Part shown: one piece after another, positions 1 to 9,760 of the stretch | How positions within the stretch are numbered: the stretch's first letter is position 1 | How the letters are laid out: each line of letters begins with the position of its first letter | From: Cylicocyclus nassatus | Lineage: Eukaryota; Nematoda; Chromadorea; Rhabditida; Strongylidae | Direction of reading: 5' to 3' | DNA: 64,000 bases | Assembly (NCBI GenBank): GCA_958299035.1 | Contig: CATQJL010000112.1 | Span: 87,748,636 to 87,812,635 of the forward strand | Position numbers and translations under genes: made by a program | Notes under the pieces: generated by a model | What the model was told of the DNA's origin: nothing | What the model saw: only the letters and a program-made list of their open reading frames with translations | Databases searched by the model: none

Positions 1-367
1 CCCGTTATTATAAGGTTTTGATAGATAAATAATATAATAGTCTGAATAGCTGCCGTGAATAGAAATCTTTTGAGTATTAAGTGAGACATATTTGTGTATT
101 TTTGTAAGTAAATTTTTTGTCATAATATTGATTCATTTCTAATGGAATCAATGATCAAGTCGGCTGTTCGTTATGTTTCTTATGTAATAGTCACTTATGG
201 TAATAAGAACGAACGATTATTGGTTAGAAATATAAAGTGAGATGAAATATTTATGTATTTTGACAAATACTGGTTCAAGGCATTAGATATTACTTTGATC
301 CTAATGTATTTTTGATGTAGAATGTGAAACAAATTTTTAGTTTTATTGTAATTGTGAAATTCATATT
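1..367. other. AT-rich stretch without a recognisable gene
   Basis: No coding potential or repeat structure was recognised here. The sequence is AT-rich and ends at the TA target site of the mariner-type element that starts at 370. Confidence 0.4.
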
Positions 368-369
368 TA

Positions 370-1385
370 TTAGGTCGTTCCGAAAGTAATGTCGCTTTTT
401 TCAAATAAACGCCACATTTCATGGAATCAAGATTTTCAAGAGATCTCAGGAGTATTCGATACAGCATTTCATTCTCTTTCAAACGTTTGTAACTTTATTG
501 CATAATCTTCAATGAGCCCTCGAGAAAATACCAAAAACTGCGACTCATGCTTTTTGCCATGGTCAAGTTCGGCTATTTTTCTGAATTTGTGTACCTACTC
601 TCCGAAGAAGTGCAAGTGGCGGCTAGATAGAGCAAATCCTACAGGACACAAAGTAATTTTTTTCGTTTCGTTAGCTTGCTTTTTAAACTTTCTGTAACCA
701 ATTTTTCAATGTCATCAAATTCCATATTTAGTCAACTCAAACGTCACAGAACAACAACGGGCAAGCACCTCTGGTGTCATTCGACGCAGCTTTTTCTCCT
801 CTTTCTACCTGCTGTTCTTTGTTTCCGATTCATCAAGTTTTTCGGGATAAAATCATCATAATTCAGGTTTTCCAGGAAGCCCCAGGCTGTATCCGGAAAT
901 TTCGAAAGTTGCTAATCTTAAGCGGTAAACGCTCATTTGCTTTGTAAAATTAGTGTCAAACCATAATCCATCTTTGTAAGTTTCAAAATCCGAAGATTCA
1001 CTGGTGTTTGATGCATTTGTGTCTAAGACAAGCCTGCTAAAATTCGGTGGTTCTAACAAAAAAATCTATACAACAATTATGACGAGCTCTGGAAAGTTGA
1101 AAAAAGCTGTGCTGTTTCCTGTAGGGTTTGCTCCATCGATCCATTACTTGGACTCCTTCTGAGGTTTGTTGTAAAAAATTAGAAAATTTGTAAAACTTGG
1201 CCTTCTCAAAAGGCATGATTTTCATAATTTTTCGAGAGGTTATCAAATTTTATGCAGTGATTATATAACCGTTAGAAAGAGAATGAAATGCTGCATTAAC
1301 TGCTACCAGAATCTCTTACATATCTTTGTTCCATGAGATGTGGCATACGTTTGAAAAAAGCGACATTACTTTTGGAACGACCTAA
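370..1385. mobile_element. Mariner-type foldback element, non-autonomous (copy M1)
   Basis: The ends are inverted copies of TTAGGTCGTTCC, continuing into a conserved stretch with AAGTAATGTCGC and a T run. They are flanked by a TA dinucleotide at 368-369 and 1386-1387, the target duplication expected for Tc1/mariner. Inverted similarity extends inward for roughly 190 bp on each side, for example the words meaning 'attcattctctttc' near the left end and their complement near the right. No transposase frame was recognised. Two relatives lie at 24497-25516 and 25550-26556, and a more distant one with the TTAGGTTGTC end type lies at 35878-36679. Confidence 0.75.
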
Positions 1386-1988
1386 TATATAGTATGAACT
1401 TATTTTTATGTAGACATTTTAAAATATTTGAAAGAATTATGTTTTCATCGTAACCATTAGAGATAAGTATGTTTCTCAGTTGTAACACTTTCTCAACAAA
1501 ATCATTAAAATAGGTGCAAGTACGTGCAATTCTTAAAGTTTCTGTGTAAACTATAGCTTTTTTGATATGGATGGAAACATTAGAAGTCATGTGTATATAT
1601 TTTTTTACTTGAAAATGAAAACTATCTGTCTTATTATACATTTTGGTCACTATCTTGTTATTAACAATTGTAATGTTTAAGTCGAGATAATTACCGTTGA
1701 ATTTATCCTCGTGTGTAATAGCTAAATCTAGTTTGTTTTCATATACGTTAATGATTGTATTATGAACTTCAGTTTCTGTGCTGTTATGTATGATTAATAA
1801 ATCGTCCATATATCGGAATACATAAAGGTGATTATTGTAATTGGTTTTCTGAATCAAGTATTTATATTCATACCAAGATAACGTGAGATCTGCCATTAAA
1901 GGGCTAAAATTACCTCCCTGTGGTACACCAACTTTTTGTTTTAGGATGTACGTACTAAATCTACAAAAACTGTTGTCAAGGATATAAT
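1386..1988 (-). pseudogene. Reverse transcriptase relic (YMDD type, PLE-like family)
   Basis: The minus-strand frame carries a polymerase core: GVPQGGNFSPLMADL is the conserved block before the catalytic loop, followed about 35 residues later by FRYMDDLLII, the catalytic YxDD box. Downstream come FNGNYLDLNI and RIARTCTYFNDFV, which resemble the thumb region of Penelope-like and related animal RTs. The N-terminal half of the polymerase, with the first catalytic aspartate, is missing. The frame begins at the edge of the hAT-like element at 1989-3113, and the first residues of the longer open frame come from that element. This is therefore an insertion-disrupted remnant. RT identity is firm; assignment to the Penelope-like group is inference. 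Confidence 0.7.
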
Positions 1989-3113
1989 CAGGGTTGAGCA
2001 AGAGGTCAGGCACAAGTCTTTTCAAAACGACCCCCCCCCCCAGTGAAAGCCCCTAAACGACCCCTCTGCTTCACCTCCAGGGCCTCAGGCTGTGATAATT
2101 CGAAGAGATCAGCCGTTTTTGGGAGGTTCTTGTTTTTTGGAGGTCTGTAGGTCGACTTTCTGCGATTGCACAGCACACGCAACTTGACGGCAAGTTTTGG
2201 ATTTTGGATAGCCCTACTTTTAGAGCTATAATTCCCACAGGGGTGTATTGTTTGGCTCCAAATTTGCAGTATTGCGAGAAGAGGCTTTGAGTTCAATACT
2301 CATGGCAGAAATGGAGCGATTTCTAGATTTTGAAAACAAGTTAATCGGGTCAGGCGCAACCCCTCAAAAGCTCAGGCGGCCTGACCTTTTGTGGGGTTGC
2401 GCCTGACCCGATTAACTTTATCGTTGAAGAAGCTTTTTTATTCAAGTTTTATGTGAATCGCTAGCACAACCCTCGAAGATTCCACAGTAAGTGTTTGGAC
2501 TTTATTCGACTTGTTCCGGCCTTGTGGTAATCCGTGGAGTTGAAGCAGTCATGGCGAAAAACGCGCCGGTCGGAATTTTGGCATTATTTCTTACTCCACT
2601 ATTTGCAAGCAATACAAAGCGCGATTTTCAGCCTAGACTAGTAGGGAACAATACTTCGTTACGAGTACAAAAAAAAAATGACTTTTCTCACTTTTGAAAA
2701 CAAGTTAATCATGTTTGAAAATCACGCTTTTTAGTCGTTGAGAAACACTAGATAATGCAGTAAATAATGGTTTGTAGGGCTCATAGAGGTAATTTGACGT
2801 GCTCGGAAGTGATACCCATTTCACACAGCAAGCTTCCTTGATGAATTTATAATATGTCAAGGTAGAAGATGAAGATTTGAGTTTTGGCCGAAACTTCGAT
2901 TGTGGAATCAATCAGTATGCTGTTTAAGACCGTTCATTCCTTCAGTACTGGTGAGGTTGCGATATCCACTAAACTAGCGTTTTTCTTCTTCACCTTAATC
3001 GTAGTATCTCCTCAATCGAACGAATTCGATTCCTAATCACGACCCCCCCCCCCTCTGTCTTACCCCAGTACGACCCCCCAGGTCGGGCGCGCCTGACCCC
3101 ACGCTCAACCCTG
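1989..3113 (+). mobile_element. Non-autonomous hAT-like element, family hAT-B, copy 1
   Basis: The ends are inverted: CAGGGTTGAGC on the left and its complement on the right. The 8-bp sequence GATATAAT occurs on both sides (1981-1988 and 3114-3121). An 8-bp duplication and a CAGGG terminus fit the hAT superfamily. C-runs sit near both ends. A central palindrome at about 2341-2418, arms starting GGGTCAGGCGC, is flanked by GTTAAT and ATTAAC. No transposase is present. A 1,124-bp copy lies in reverse orientation at 54857-55980. The element interrupts the RT relic to its left. Confidence 0.85.
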
Positions 3114-3121
3114 GATATAAT

Positions 3122-3690
3122 TCTAAGATGCTCTCCAAACCCCTCTTTTGCAATTCGGCCAATTGAATAACTGCTTCGCACATCCTTGTTTGTTCCTGTG
3201 AATATTTTTGATAACCATTTGCAGTCAGAGCCTACATTTTTACCTGAAGCATTGTTCGGAAATATTCCAGAGCTTTGTCGAGTTTTTCGTTTAGGGAGTT
3301 TTGGAAACATTCAAAAGTTTTGTTAGATTTCTCATTCACGCAACTTTAAGACTCCCCCAACTCTTCGTCTGATACGTCGGAATCAACCAAAGCATCTATT
3401 TGCTAAATTCGTATCTTGAAGTAAATTAGAGTAGGCATTCAAGTCATTACATTGAAACTTTTGAAACTTGTGCAGGTGGAAGATTCATTACTTCGAGATC
3501 CACTAGCCATCCTCTCCTACCAAATACCAAGATGATTATGAATTAAACCAAAGTCGTACTGAGACAAACGAACCCCTTTTTTGACATGATTGCGTTGTTC
3601 TGAGTAGCCCACAGGCAATTCGTCTTCTTTCCCCTTCTCTTTTCCATGCCACTGCAATGCGATACTTCAATTGTGCCATATGTGCAGAAT
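3122..3690. other. Sequence beyond the hAT-B element, no gene assigned
   Basis: A minus-strand frame runs from about 3310 into the hAT element. Its first part (MFPKLPKRKTRQSSGIF...) has no feature I recognise, and the rest is translated transposon. It could be upstream sequence of the interrupted RT, but the frame does not connect cleanly across the duplicated target site. Confidence 0.3.
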
Positions 3691-3697
3691 GCATACC

Positions 3698-4154
3698 TCA
3701 TTCACTCTCAATGTGTCCGCGTTTGGAAGACCTTTTCAACTCAAACTCTGTCTTTGAAACATTTTCTTCCTTAAAAATATCTTCTTCTTCAAGTTCTCTT
3801 CCTGCGCCTGTTTTTTTGCGGTACCTGTCATGTGCTTTTTTGTACAAGAAGTTAGAGTGCTTGAACTTACTTTTTTTCTCTAATTTCAAACGATAACGCC
3901 TTTCTTTTCCTATTATTAAAGTGCTATTGCACTTGTTTGGGGGTCAGTGCGACGTCGAATTTTTCGAAAAGCTTCTTTGAAATTGTTTTCCAAACATCTT
4001 TCCTATGCTCATTTGCACTTAAGAAGCGGTCACTCTGACCCCGAAGAAGAATACGCTCATTCTTGAGCACCATATTGACGATGAAATCTGAGGCCTTGCC
4101 TTTCAAAGGAGTTGTTCTCTTATCACTAATTACGCTGCGATCTGAATGGCACAT
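3698..4154 (-). CDS. Possible SANT/Myb-like DNA-binding domain protein, fragment
   Basis: Two adjacent minus-strand frames appear to belong together. The first (4154-3924) has RFLSANEHRKDVWKTISKKL followed by a stretch ending LTPKQVQ. The second (3889-3698) has HDRYRKKTGAGRELEEEDIF and a charged tail. The spacing of the tryptophan, the KQV segment and the later KKTGAG resembles Myb/SANT-like or MADF-type DNA-binding domains common in nematodes and in proteins of some DNA transposons. The frames are separated by about 35 bp with in-frame stops, so either a short intron (an AG lies just before the second block) or a frameshift divides them. The middle helix is not clearly visible. Domain type is a tentative reading. 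Confidence 0.3.
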
Positions 4155-4409
4155 TCAAAGCTTTGAGCCGCCTGCCTCTGGCCTCATATGAATTCTTGGG
4201 CGGTATTTATTAATCTCTTATATTGAAAGGGGCTGCTGTACAGGTAACAGCCCGTACAGGCGCGGGCACTGTAGCCCGCGATAGTCGAAGTCAAGCTGGG
4301 CTGGTGATTGGGGTTCTGTCTACTGGGGGATATGGTCAGATGGCAAGTTTGACCATGTCGAGCACCGCCTTCGGGCAGCAGAACCAGATCTCGAAGCTCG
4401 CGCTTCGTT

Positions 4410-5150
4410 GCCCGAGGCACAGGTGCGATAAGGTGAGAATGACTCTTCCAGGGTGAAGGGGGTCACAGTGGTCGCAGCCCCTCCAGGGTGAAGGATGTTT
4501 CAATTGGTAAAGAAATTATAGAATCTTAACCGAGCTAAAGTACAGGCTTTTTTTTACCATTGTAAGAAGGCGTCTACTTCAGCACACCCATTATACTCAC
4601 CCACCCTTCACCCGGCACTTTTTCTAACGGTCCTTAGGCAAGGGTACATATGTTCAGAAAGCGGAGGACGAGACTGTTACAATGGTTACCATCAAGGCGT
4701 ACAAGATCTTCATCTACAGAAGTAATGAATTTTTTATGTTAAACTCGAATCTCCAAAAATCACTGAGCACACTCTTCACCCAGGCAGTTTTTTGGATCGA
4801 TCTGAGACACACTGTATTTCGTCTAAAAACGGAGGACAAGGCGGTTCTAACGTGACCATCTCGCCGTATAAGACGTTTATCTACAAAAGTTACGAATTTT
4901 TTTATGTTAAAAACTCGAAAATGTCCATAAATCACTACTCACACCCGTCATTGAGCACTTTTTTTAACAGACTCCTCCTTTCCTATACATAAAATATTCA
5001 CGTACAAATATCTCCTTTGCTCAACCTTACCCCACTGTTGATTTTTTTCTCGGCTTTTGGTGAAAGGGGTCACCTTGGTCCCTCCTCATGGGTGAAGAGA
5101 GGGGTGTGAAAATTCTCACATTATCGCACTTGTGGCCCGAGGCCATGCCC
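4410..5150. repeat. Inverted repeat enclosing a degenerate two-unit direct repeat
   Basis: The left arm (about 4410-4500, with CAGGTGCGATAAGGTGAGAA and TCCAGGGTGAAGG) is inverted relative to about 5060-5150 (GGGTGAAGAGAGG, TCTCACATTATCGCACTTGTG). Between the arms a unit of roughly 170-190 bp is present twice, starting near 4655 and near 4828; both contain GCGGAGGAC or ACGGAGGAC, then TTTTTTATGTTAAA and a CACT...CAC block. No ORF of note. Probably a decayed foldback element. Confidence 0.5.
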
Positions 5151-5159
5151 GACATGGCC

Positions 5160-6479
5160 AAACTTGCCATCGGACCACATTCTAAAGTTTAATGCTCACC
5201 GGATTGGCGTGCTCGTTCTCGTTCGGGCACTCGTTAATAATGGCCCGAAGATCGAATCGGAGATTGATAAATGTCGCCCCTTGAGTCAATTGTAATTCAA
5301 AATAGCGTAACCCACTGTGTGTTACGTCCATTCCGGTGTCAGTAGCACAATAGAATGATTATTTGACGTTACTTTAGTGCTTTACGCGTTAATACGTTGA
5401 AACCAAAACATCATTGTTTGAAACGAAAAAGTGGTCGGGGTACTTTTTCATTTTAAACTATGATGTGGTGGTTTCACGTCTGCGTCTCATGAAATGAAGT
5501 GCTGTTTTCATTACTCTATCTGATAAGGGAACAATGGTGTTAACCTGCTGTTTAACTCATAGTTTGGTTTAGAATGAAACAAGCATGAAACAATTATGGT
5601 TTTCTGCTAGTTACTTGCTTGTTTCATGATTTTGTATGACCGATTGAACTGAGTGGCCGTGAAAAGATGATCATGCTTACCACGATGTAACCATGATTAA
5701 ACTATCACATCATTTGTTGGTTTCGACCAAATTACTACCACTCCTGGAATTTTTGAATGCATGCCACTACAACTATGTCTTTGAAATTAGTTTCAAATCT
5801 GTAGACTTGCAGCAGTCACTAAATTTGGAGTAATATCCTCTTCGCATGTTTTCTAGATGGGATAATACAACACGGATGACGAACTTATTTTTGAAACACA
5901 TTGTAGCCGATTTTCTTTTTCATTTTCCGCAAATGTGTCCAAAACTCCACATGAGATCTACACGTGCCTGCATTCAAATTTCCGTAATTTCAACCATAAA
6001 ACTCACAAATTTTTCTAATCATGGTATGACGTAGCTGAAAGCTTGCTCTATCATACAGCACATTTTTTAAGCGATAGGATTTATTTTCATGAAAAATCGG
6101 GACAAAATTGATGATGACTGCCTGCGTGCCTCGGCAGTGGTAATCGCCAACAGTTTGAAGGCTTCCGTTATCAAGGAAAGATGCTACCACGAAATTCGAA
6201 TGCTGTGCTGTATTTGCTACTTTTTGAGTAATGTGTACACCAAATTTTATATCCCTATGTTGTTCCGTTTTGTTTTTATCAGAAAAAATACTAGGCTACA
6301 AAACCTTTGGGACACCCTGTATATAACTTTGTAGAGCATTGGACGGCTGATTCCAAATCTATCTTCCTTTTCTGTGAAACGACTCTCCGAAGGAATTCGT
6401 GAACTTTTGAAGGTCCGATGTCATGCTGTAGGTGGCACAAACTTTCGAAACTTACTCAGATTACTTATATGGCCTGTCC
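5160..6479. other. Non-coding stretch with dispersed repeat fragments
   Basis: No gene was recognised. A block at about 5395-5620 (GTCGGGGTACTTTTTCATTT ... GTTTGGTTTAGAATGAAACA) recurs at about 54135-54290. At about 6301-6325, CTTTGGGACACCCTGTATA looks like one end of a Tc1/mariner-class element, but I found no partner end nearby. Confidence 0.4.
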
Positions 6480-6621
6480 TTACGTGACGTGCGGGCCCCA
6501 ATATAGAAGTTTTCCTCTCCCTCGCTTCAGATTCCACGATATTCTTGATTGTCGTCGATGGCTGCGTCCATGAGTTTTAGGGGCAAAAGTCGTACCTAAC
6601 TGATTTCTCAGTCGGTACATC

Positions 6622-6986
6622 CTAGATAATCGCCGAGGGTAGGCGGCCATGTGATTTCTGGGCAAGCGGGCACCGGAAAAATAGTCCGCTGATTTCTTGC
6701 GGTCCGCTTGCAGATTTTCAAAAAAATGTTGGACAATTTTGACGAACGCTCGAAGAACAATCGCGGCTTGTCATAGATTAGTGGCGGCGCAGTGGCCGCA
6801 TTCTCGCGGACATTCCGCGAAAATATGCATAAATTTCGGGGGCGCACGGTCCTTTATGAAGGACCGCACAGCCTACGGGTACCTTCCTGTGAGCAAAAGT
6901 ACCCCAAACTAGGGTAATTACATGCGAGCGATGGCTCGCATCTGCGATCCATGGCGCGAAGCGCCTGCTCCCGGCGATTATCTCAG
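6622..6986 (-). mobile_element. SL1-carrying TIR element, copy E1
   Basis: Ends are CTAGATAATCGCC on the left and a matching GGCGATTATCTCAG on the right, with target duplication TC at 6620-6621 and 6987-6988. At 365 bp it is shorter than E2, E3 and E5, having lost much of the sequence between the SL block and its right end. The SL1-like segment is on the minus strand. This is the most decayed of the SL-bearing copies. Confidence 0.75.
6800..6924 (-). ncRNA. Degenerate SL1-like spliced-leader RNA in E1
   Basis: On the minus strand the leader block reads TAATTACCCTAGTTTGGG followed by GTAC; its first bases no longer match SL1. A first stem after the donor, a second GC-rich stem (GCGGTCCTT/AAGGACCGT), a possible Sm-type site AAATTTATG and the terminal hairpin at 6800-6824 follow in the same order as in E5. 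Several mismatches suggest a pseudogene. Confidence 0.55.
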
Positions 6987-7003
6987 TCCGTGCCACGGGC
7001 ACG

Positions 7004-7572
7004 CTTAGACATTCGCCGAGGCAGGCGGTCCGCAAACTCGCGCTTTTCTGCAATCGGTCAGCAAAATTTTGGGGCATGGCCAAACCTTTAGCAAGCGGTC
7101 TTCTGCCAGCGGACAGAAATAAAACAATTTCTGCAAGCGTTCGTCAAATAATTTCTTTCAGCGAGCGCTGGCCAAATTTTCAGCAGGCGTTCGAAGTCTA
7201 TTTACGCAGTTTCGGACGTACGCCGAGTATAGGTAAGACCCTTTGTGGCAGAGGTGTCATCGCTGGTTTGATTATCCGAGTTTGGGGTACTTTTTCTCAG
7301 CGGAAAATACCTACGGGCTGCGCGGCCTTCCAGAAAGGACCGTGCGGCCCCCAATAATTTTGCTTGTTCTCGCGGAAAGTCTGCGAAAATGCGACAACCG
7401 CACCGCAACTAATCTACAGAAAAAACGCTATTCTTCTCTGAGCATTTGCCTAAAAATTGGTCAACATTCCTCCAAAGTTCTGCAAGCGGGTCGCAAAAAA
7501 TCAGCGATCTCTAATTCCGGTGCCTGCTTGCCCAAAAGTTGCATGGCCGCCTGCCCCCGGCGATTATCTGAG
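7004..7572 (+). mobile_element. SL1-carrying TIR element, copy E2
   Basis: Ends are CTTAGACATTCGCCGAGG on the left and CCGGCGATTATCTGAG on the right; the target duplication is CG (7002-7003 and 7573-7574). It is 569 bp long, in the opposite orientation to E1, E3 and E4. The left subterminal block (GGTCCGCAAACTCGCGC) is the side from which the SL-like RNA would be transcribed. Removing it with one CG restores W-A-D-V-P-V in the LINE frame. Confidence 0.85.
7265..7390 (+). ncRNA. SL1-like spliced-leader RNA gene in E2
   Basis: The 22-nt leader at 7265-7286 begins GGTTTGATTAT and ends GAGTTTGGG, then the GT donor at 7287. It differs from SL1 at four positions. The following 104 nt keep the donor stem (GGTACTTTT...), a GC-rich stem, an AATTTTG Sm-like site near 7355-7362 and the hairpin at 7366-7390. 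The element upstream carries GGCAGAGGTGTCATCGCT immediately before the leader, as in E5. Confidence 0.7.
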
Positions 7573-7586
7573 CGTCTGCCCATCTC

Positions 7587-8174
7587 CTCAGATAATCGCC
7601 GGGGGCAGGCGGCCATGCCATTTTTGGGCAAGCGGGCACCGGAAAAATAGTTCGCTGATTTCTTGCGGTCCGCTTGCAGATATTTGGAAGAATTTTGGCG
7701 AAATTTTGAACGAATGCTTGAAAAACAATTGCGGTTTCCTTGCAGATTAGCTGCGGCGCAGTGGCCGCATTCTCGCGGATTTTCCGCGAGAATATGCAAG
7801 ATTTTCGGGGGCCGCACGGTTCTTTATGGAGGACCGCGCAGCCCCCAGGTACTTTCCGCTGAGAGAAAGTACCTCAAACTTGAGTAATTAAACCATCGAT
7901 GACTCCTCTGCCATGTAGAGTCTCACTTTTGCTCCTCGTATGCCCGAAATTGCTCAAAAACCGTCCGAGCCCAGCTGAAAATTTGACCAGCGCTCGCTGA
8001 AAGAGATTATTTGACGAGCGCCTGCAGAAAATTCTGTGTTGCTGCCCGCTGGCAGAACATTAGATAGTAAAGGAAGTGCCGCCCGCTGAAGGTTTGGCCA
8101 CGCCCCAAAATTCTGCTGAGCGCCTGCAGAAAAACGCGAGTTTGCGGACCGCCTGCCCCCGGCGATTGTCTGAG
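7587..8174 (-). mobile_element. SL1-carrying TIR element, copy E3
   Basis: Ends are CTCAGATAATCGCCGGGGGC and its complement with one change (GATTGTCTGAG). Target duplication TC occurs at 7585-7586 and 8175-8176. Length 588 bp. The left subterminal block GGCCATGCC...GGGCAAGCGGGCACCGG and the right block GCGAGTTTGCGGACC define the two non-identical ends of the family. The LINE codons for P-T-T-R-W-A-D are restored when it is removed. Confidence 0.9.
7769..7894 (-). ncRNA. SL1-like spliced-leader RNA gene in E3, best match
   Basis: The 22-nt leader on the complement of 7873-7894 begins GGTTTAATTACT and ends CAAGTTTGAG. It differs from the nematode SL1 leader at one position only (C to T at position 12) and is followed directly by GT. 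Downstream are a perfect stem around the donor (GGTACTTTC with GAAAGTACC), a second GC-rich stem, an AAATCTTG Sm-like site and a terminal hairpin of 11 bp (ATTCTCGCGGA with its complement) at 7769-7793. Total 126 nt, close to known nematode SL RNAs (about 100-110 nt). Leader, donor, stems and Sm-like site in the right order support a genuine SL RNA origin. Expression is unknown. Confidence 0.8.
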
Positions 8175-8279
8175 TCGTTGTAGGTCTTCCTCGAGGACGT
8201 TTCGCTTTGTGAAAAATCCACTTTGATGTTCTTAGTGTCCATCTGTCGTCTGTTCTTCTCATTATGTGACCGGCCCATC

Positions 8280-8781
8280 CTCAGATAATCGCCGGGGGCA
8301 AGCGGCCATGCGAATTTTGAGCAAGCGGGCACCGGAAAAATAGTTCGCTGATTTTTTGTGGTCCGCTTGCAGAAATTTGGAATAATTTTGGCCAATTTTT
8401 AGACGAACGCTCGAAGATCTATCGCTGTTTTTCTATACATAGGTTGCGGCCGCACAGCCCTCAGGTACTTTCCGCTGGAGGAAAGTACCCCAAACTTGGG
8501 TAATAAAACCATCTGATGGCACCTCTGCCACATAGAGTCTCTTCTTTTCTCGCCGTACGCCCGAAACTGCGTAAAAAGAGTCTGAGCGCCTGCTGAAAGT
8601 TTGGCCAGCGCTCGCTGAAAGAGATTGTTTGACGAGCGCTTGCAGAAAATTTTGTATTGATGCCCGCTTGCAGAAAACGCAAATACCGCCCGCTGAAGAT
8701 TTGGCCACGCCCCGAAATCCTGCTGACCGCCTGCAGAAAAGCGCGAGTTTGCGGACCGCCTGCCCCCGGCGATTATCTGAG
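8280..8781 (-). mobile_element. SL1-carrying TIR element, copy E4
   Basis: Ends are CTCAGATAATCGCCGGGGGC and its exact complement; target duplication TC at 8278-8279 and 8782-8783. Length 502 bp; it lacks the 3' half of the SL RNA. Removal restores K-H-R-W-A-G-H-I-M-R-R in the LINE. Confidence 0.9.
8450..8510 (-). ncRNA. 3'-truncated SL1-like RNA in E4
   Basis: The leader on the complement of 8489-8510 begins GGTTTTATTACCC and ends AAGTTTGGG, two differences from SL1, then GT. The donor stem is intact (GGTACTTTC/GAAAGTACC), but sequence corresponding to the second stem ends abruptly near 8450, and the Sm-like site and terminal hairpin are missing. It should therefore not form a functional SL snRNP. 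Confidence 0.7.
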
Positions 8782-8874
8782 TCGGTGTTTGGCTTTCGCG
8801 ACGTATTCCGCTGGGTCACGAAAACGGGACATTCTTCTCATATCCGTGCTGCGAAGTCCGACTACTCAGATAAT

Positions 8875-9442
8875 CGCCGGGGGCAGGCGTTCCGCAAACT
8901 CGCGCTTTTCTGCAGGCGGTCAGCAGAATTTTGGGGCGTGGCCAAACCTTCAGCGGGCGGTACTTCCGCGTTCTGCCAGCGGGCAGCAATACAGAATTTT
9001 CTGTGAGCGCTCGTCAAATAATATCTTCCAGCGAGCGCTGGCCAAATTTTCAGCAAGCGCTCGGACTCTTTTTAGGTATTTTCGGGCGTACGTCGAGCGC
9101 AGGTAAGACTCTGTGTGGCAGAGGTGTCACCGTTGGTTCAATTACTCAAGTTTGAGGTACTTTCTCTCAGCGGAAAGTACCTGGGGGTTGCGCGGTCCTC
9201 CACAAAGGGACGTGCGGCCCTCGAAATTTTTGCATATTCTCGCGGAAAGTCCGCGAGAATGCGGCCACTGCGCCGCAGCTAATCCACAAAGAAACCGCGA
9301 TTGTTCTTCAAGCATTCGTCTTTTATTTTGCCAACTTTCTTCCAAATTTCTGCAAGCGGGCCGCAAAAAATCAACGAACTATTTTTCCGGTGCGCGCTTG
9401 CTCAAAATTCGCATGGCCGCCTGCCCCCGCCGGTTATCTGAG
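8875..9442 (+). mobile_element. SL1-carrying TIR element, copy E5
   Basis: Ends are CTCAGATAATCGCCGGGGGC and GCCGGTTATCTGAG. TA lies at 8873-8874 and at 9443-9444, where it is shared with E6. Length 568 bp, oriented with the SL-like RNA on the plus strand. E5 and E6 occupy the same original TA of the LINE, one having inserted into the other's duplicated site. Confidence 0.85.
9135..9260 (+). ncRNA. SL1-like spliced-leader RNA gene in E5
   Basis: The leader at 9135-9156 begins GGTTCAATTACT and ends CAAGTTTGAG (two differences from SL1), with GT at 9157. The donor lies in a 9-bp stem (GGTACTTTC...GAAAGTACC). A GC-rich stem follows (GCGCGGTCC...GGGACGTGC), then AAATTTTTG at 9224-9232, a good Sm-site candidate, and a perfect 11-bp hairpin at 9236-9260. 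Immediately upstream is GGCAGAGGTGTCACCGTT, shared with E2 and possibly promoter-related. This is the copy with the most complete RNA-like architecture. Confidence 0.8.
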
Positions 9443-9444
9443 TA

Positions 9445-9760
9445 CTCAGACAATTGCTGGGGGCAGGCGGGCACCGGAAAAATAGATTGCTAATTTCTCG
9501 CACCCCGCTCGCGGATTTTTTGCAAAGCAATCACTTTTCGGAAGACCGCTTGCTGAGCCAGCGGATTTTTGAGAGATCGCCTGTTGAATTTTTTTCGCTC
9601 TTATCTTTTGCAGATATATTGCTGAATTTCTGAGAAATCGAGAACTCAGCAAGCGGTCTTCCGAAAAGTCCTGATTGCTTTCCAAAAAATCCGCGAGCGG
9701 GGTGCGAGAGATCAGCAATCTATTTTTCCGGTGCCCGCCTACCCCCGGCGATTGTCTGAG
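9445..9760. mobile_element. Related palindromic TIR element without SL sequence, copy E6
   Basis: Ends are CTCAGACAATTGCTGGGGGC and GGCGATTGTCTGAG with TA at 9443-9444 and 9761-9762. It is 316 bp, and both ends have the GGGCACCGGAAAAATAG block, so the whole element is a near-palindrome (inner words CCGCTCGCGGATTTTTTGCA and complement). No SL-like sequence. It may be a deletion or foldback derivative of the same family. Confidence 0.8.

Noticed and set aside
4184..4456. Opposed 77-78 codon frames as genes
   Set aside because: They mirror each other across a GC-rich repeat and lack domain features.
6622..9760. E1-E6 as introns (introner-like) of the LINE
   Set aside because: On the LINE strand the insertions start CTCAG or CTGAG rather than GT, and the host LINE is a dead fragment. 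TIRs plus 2-bp duplications explain them better.
6622..9760. Tc4/Tc5-type insertion at CTNAG with a TNA duplication
   Set aside because: The terminal CTCAG tempts this reading, but the left TCA and right TGA are not direct repeats, and the reconstructed LINE sequence shows a 2-bp duplication outside CTCAG.
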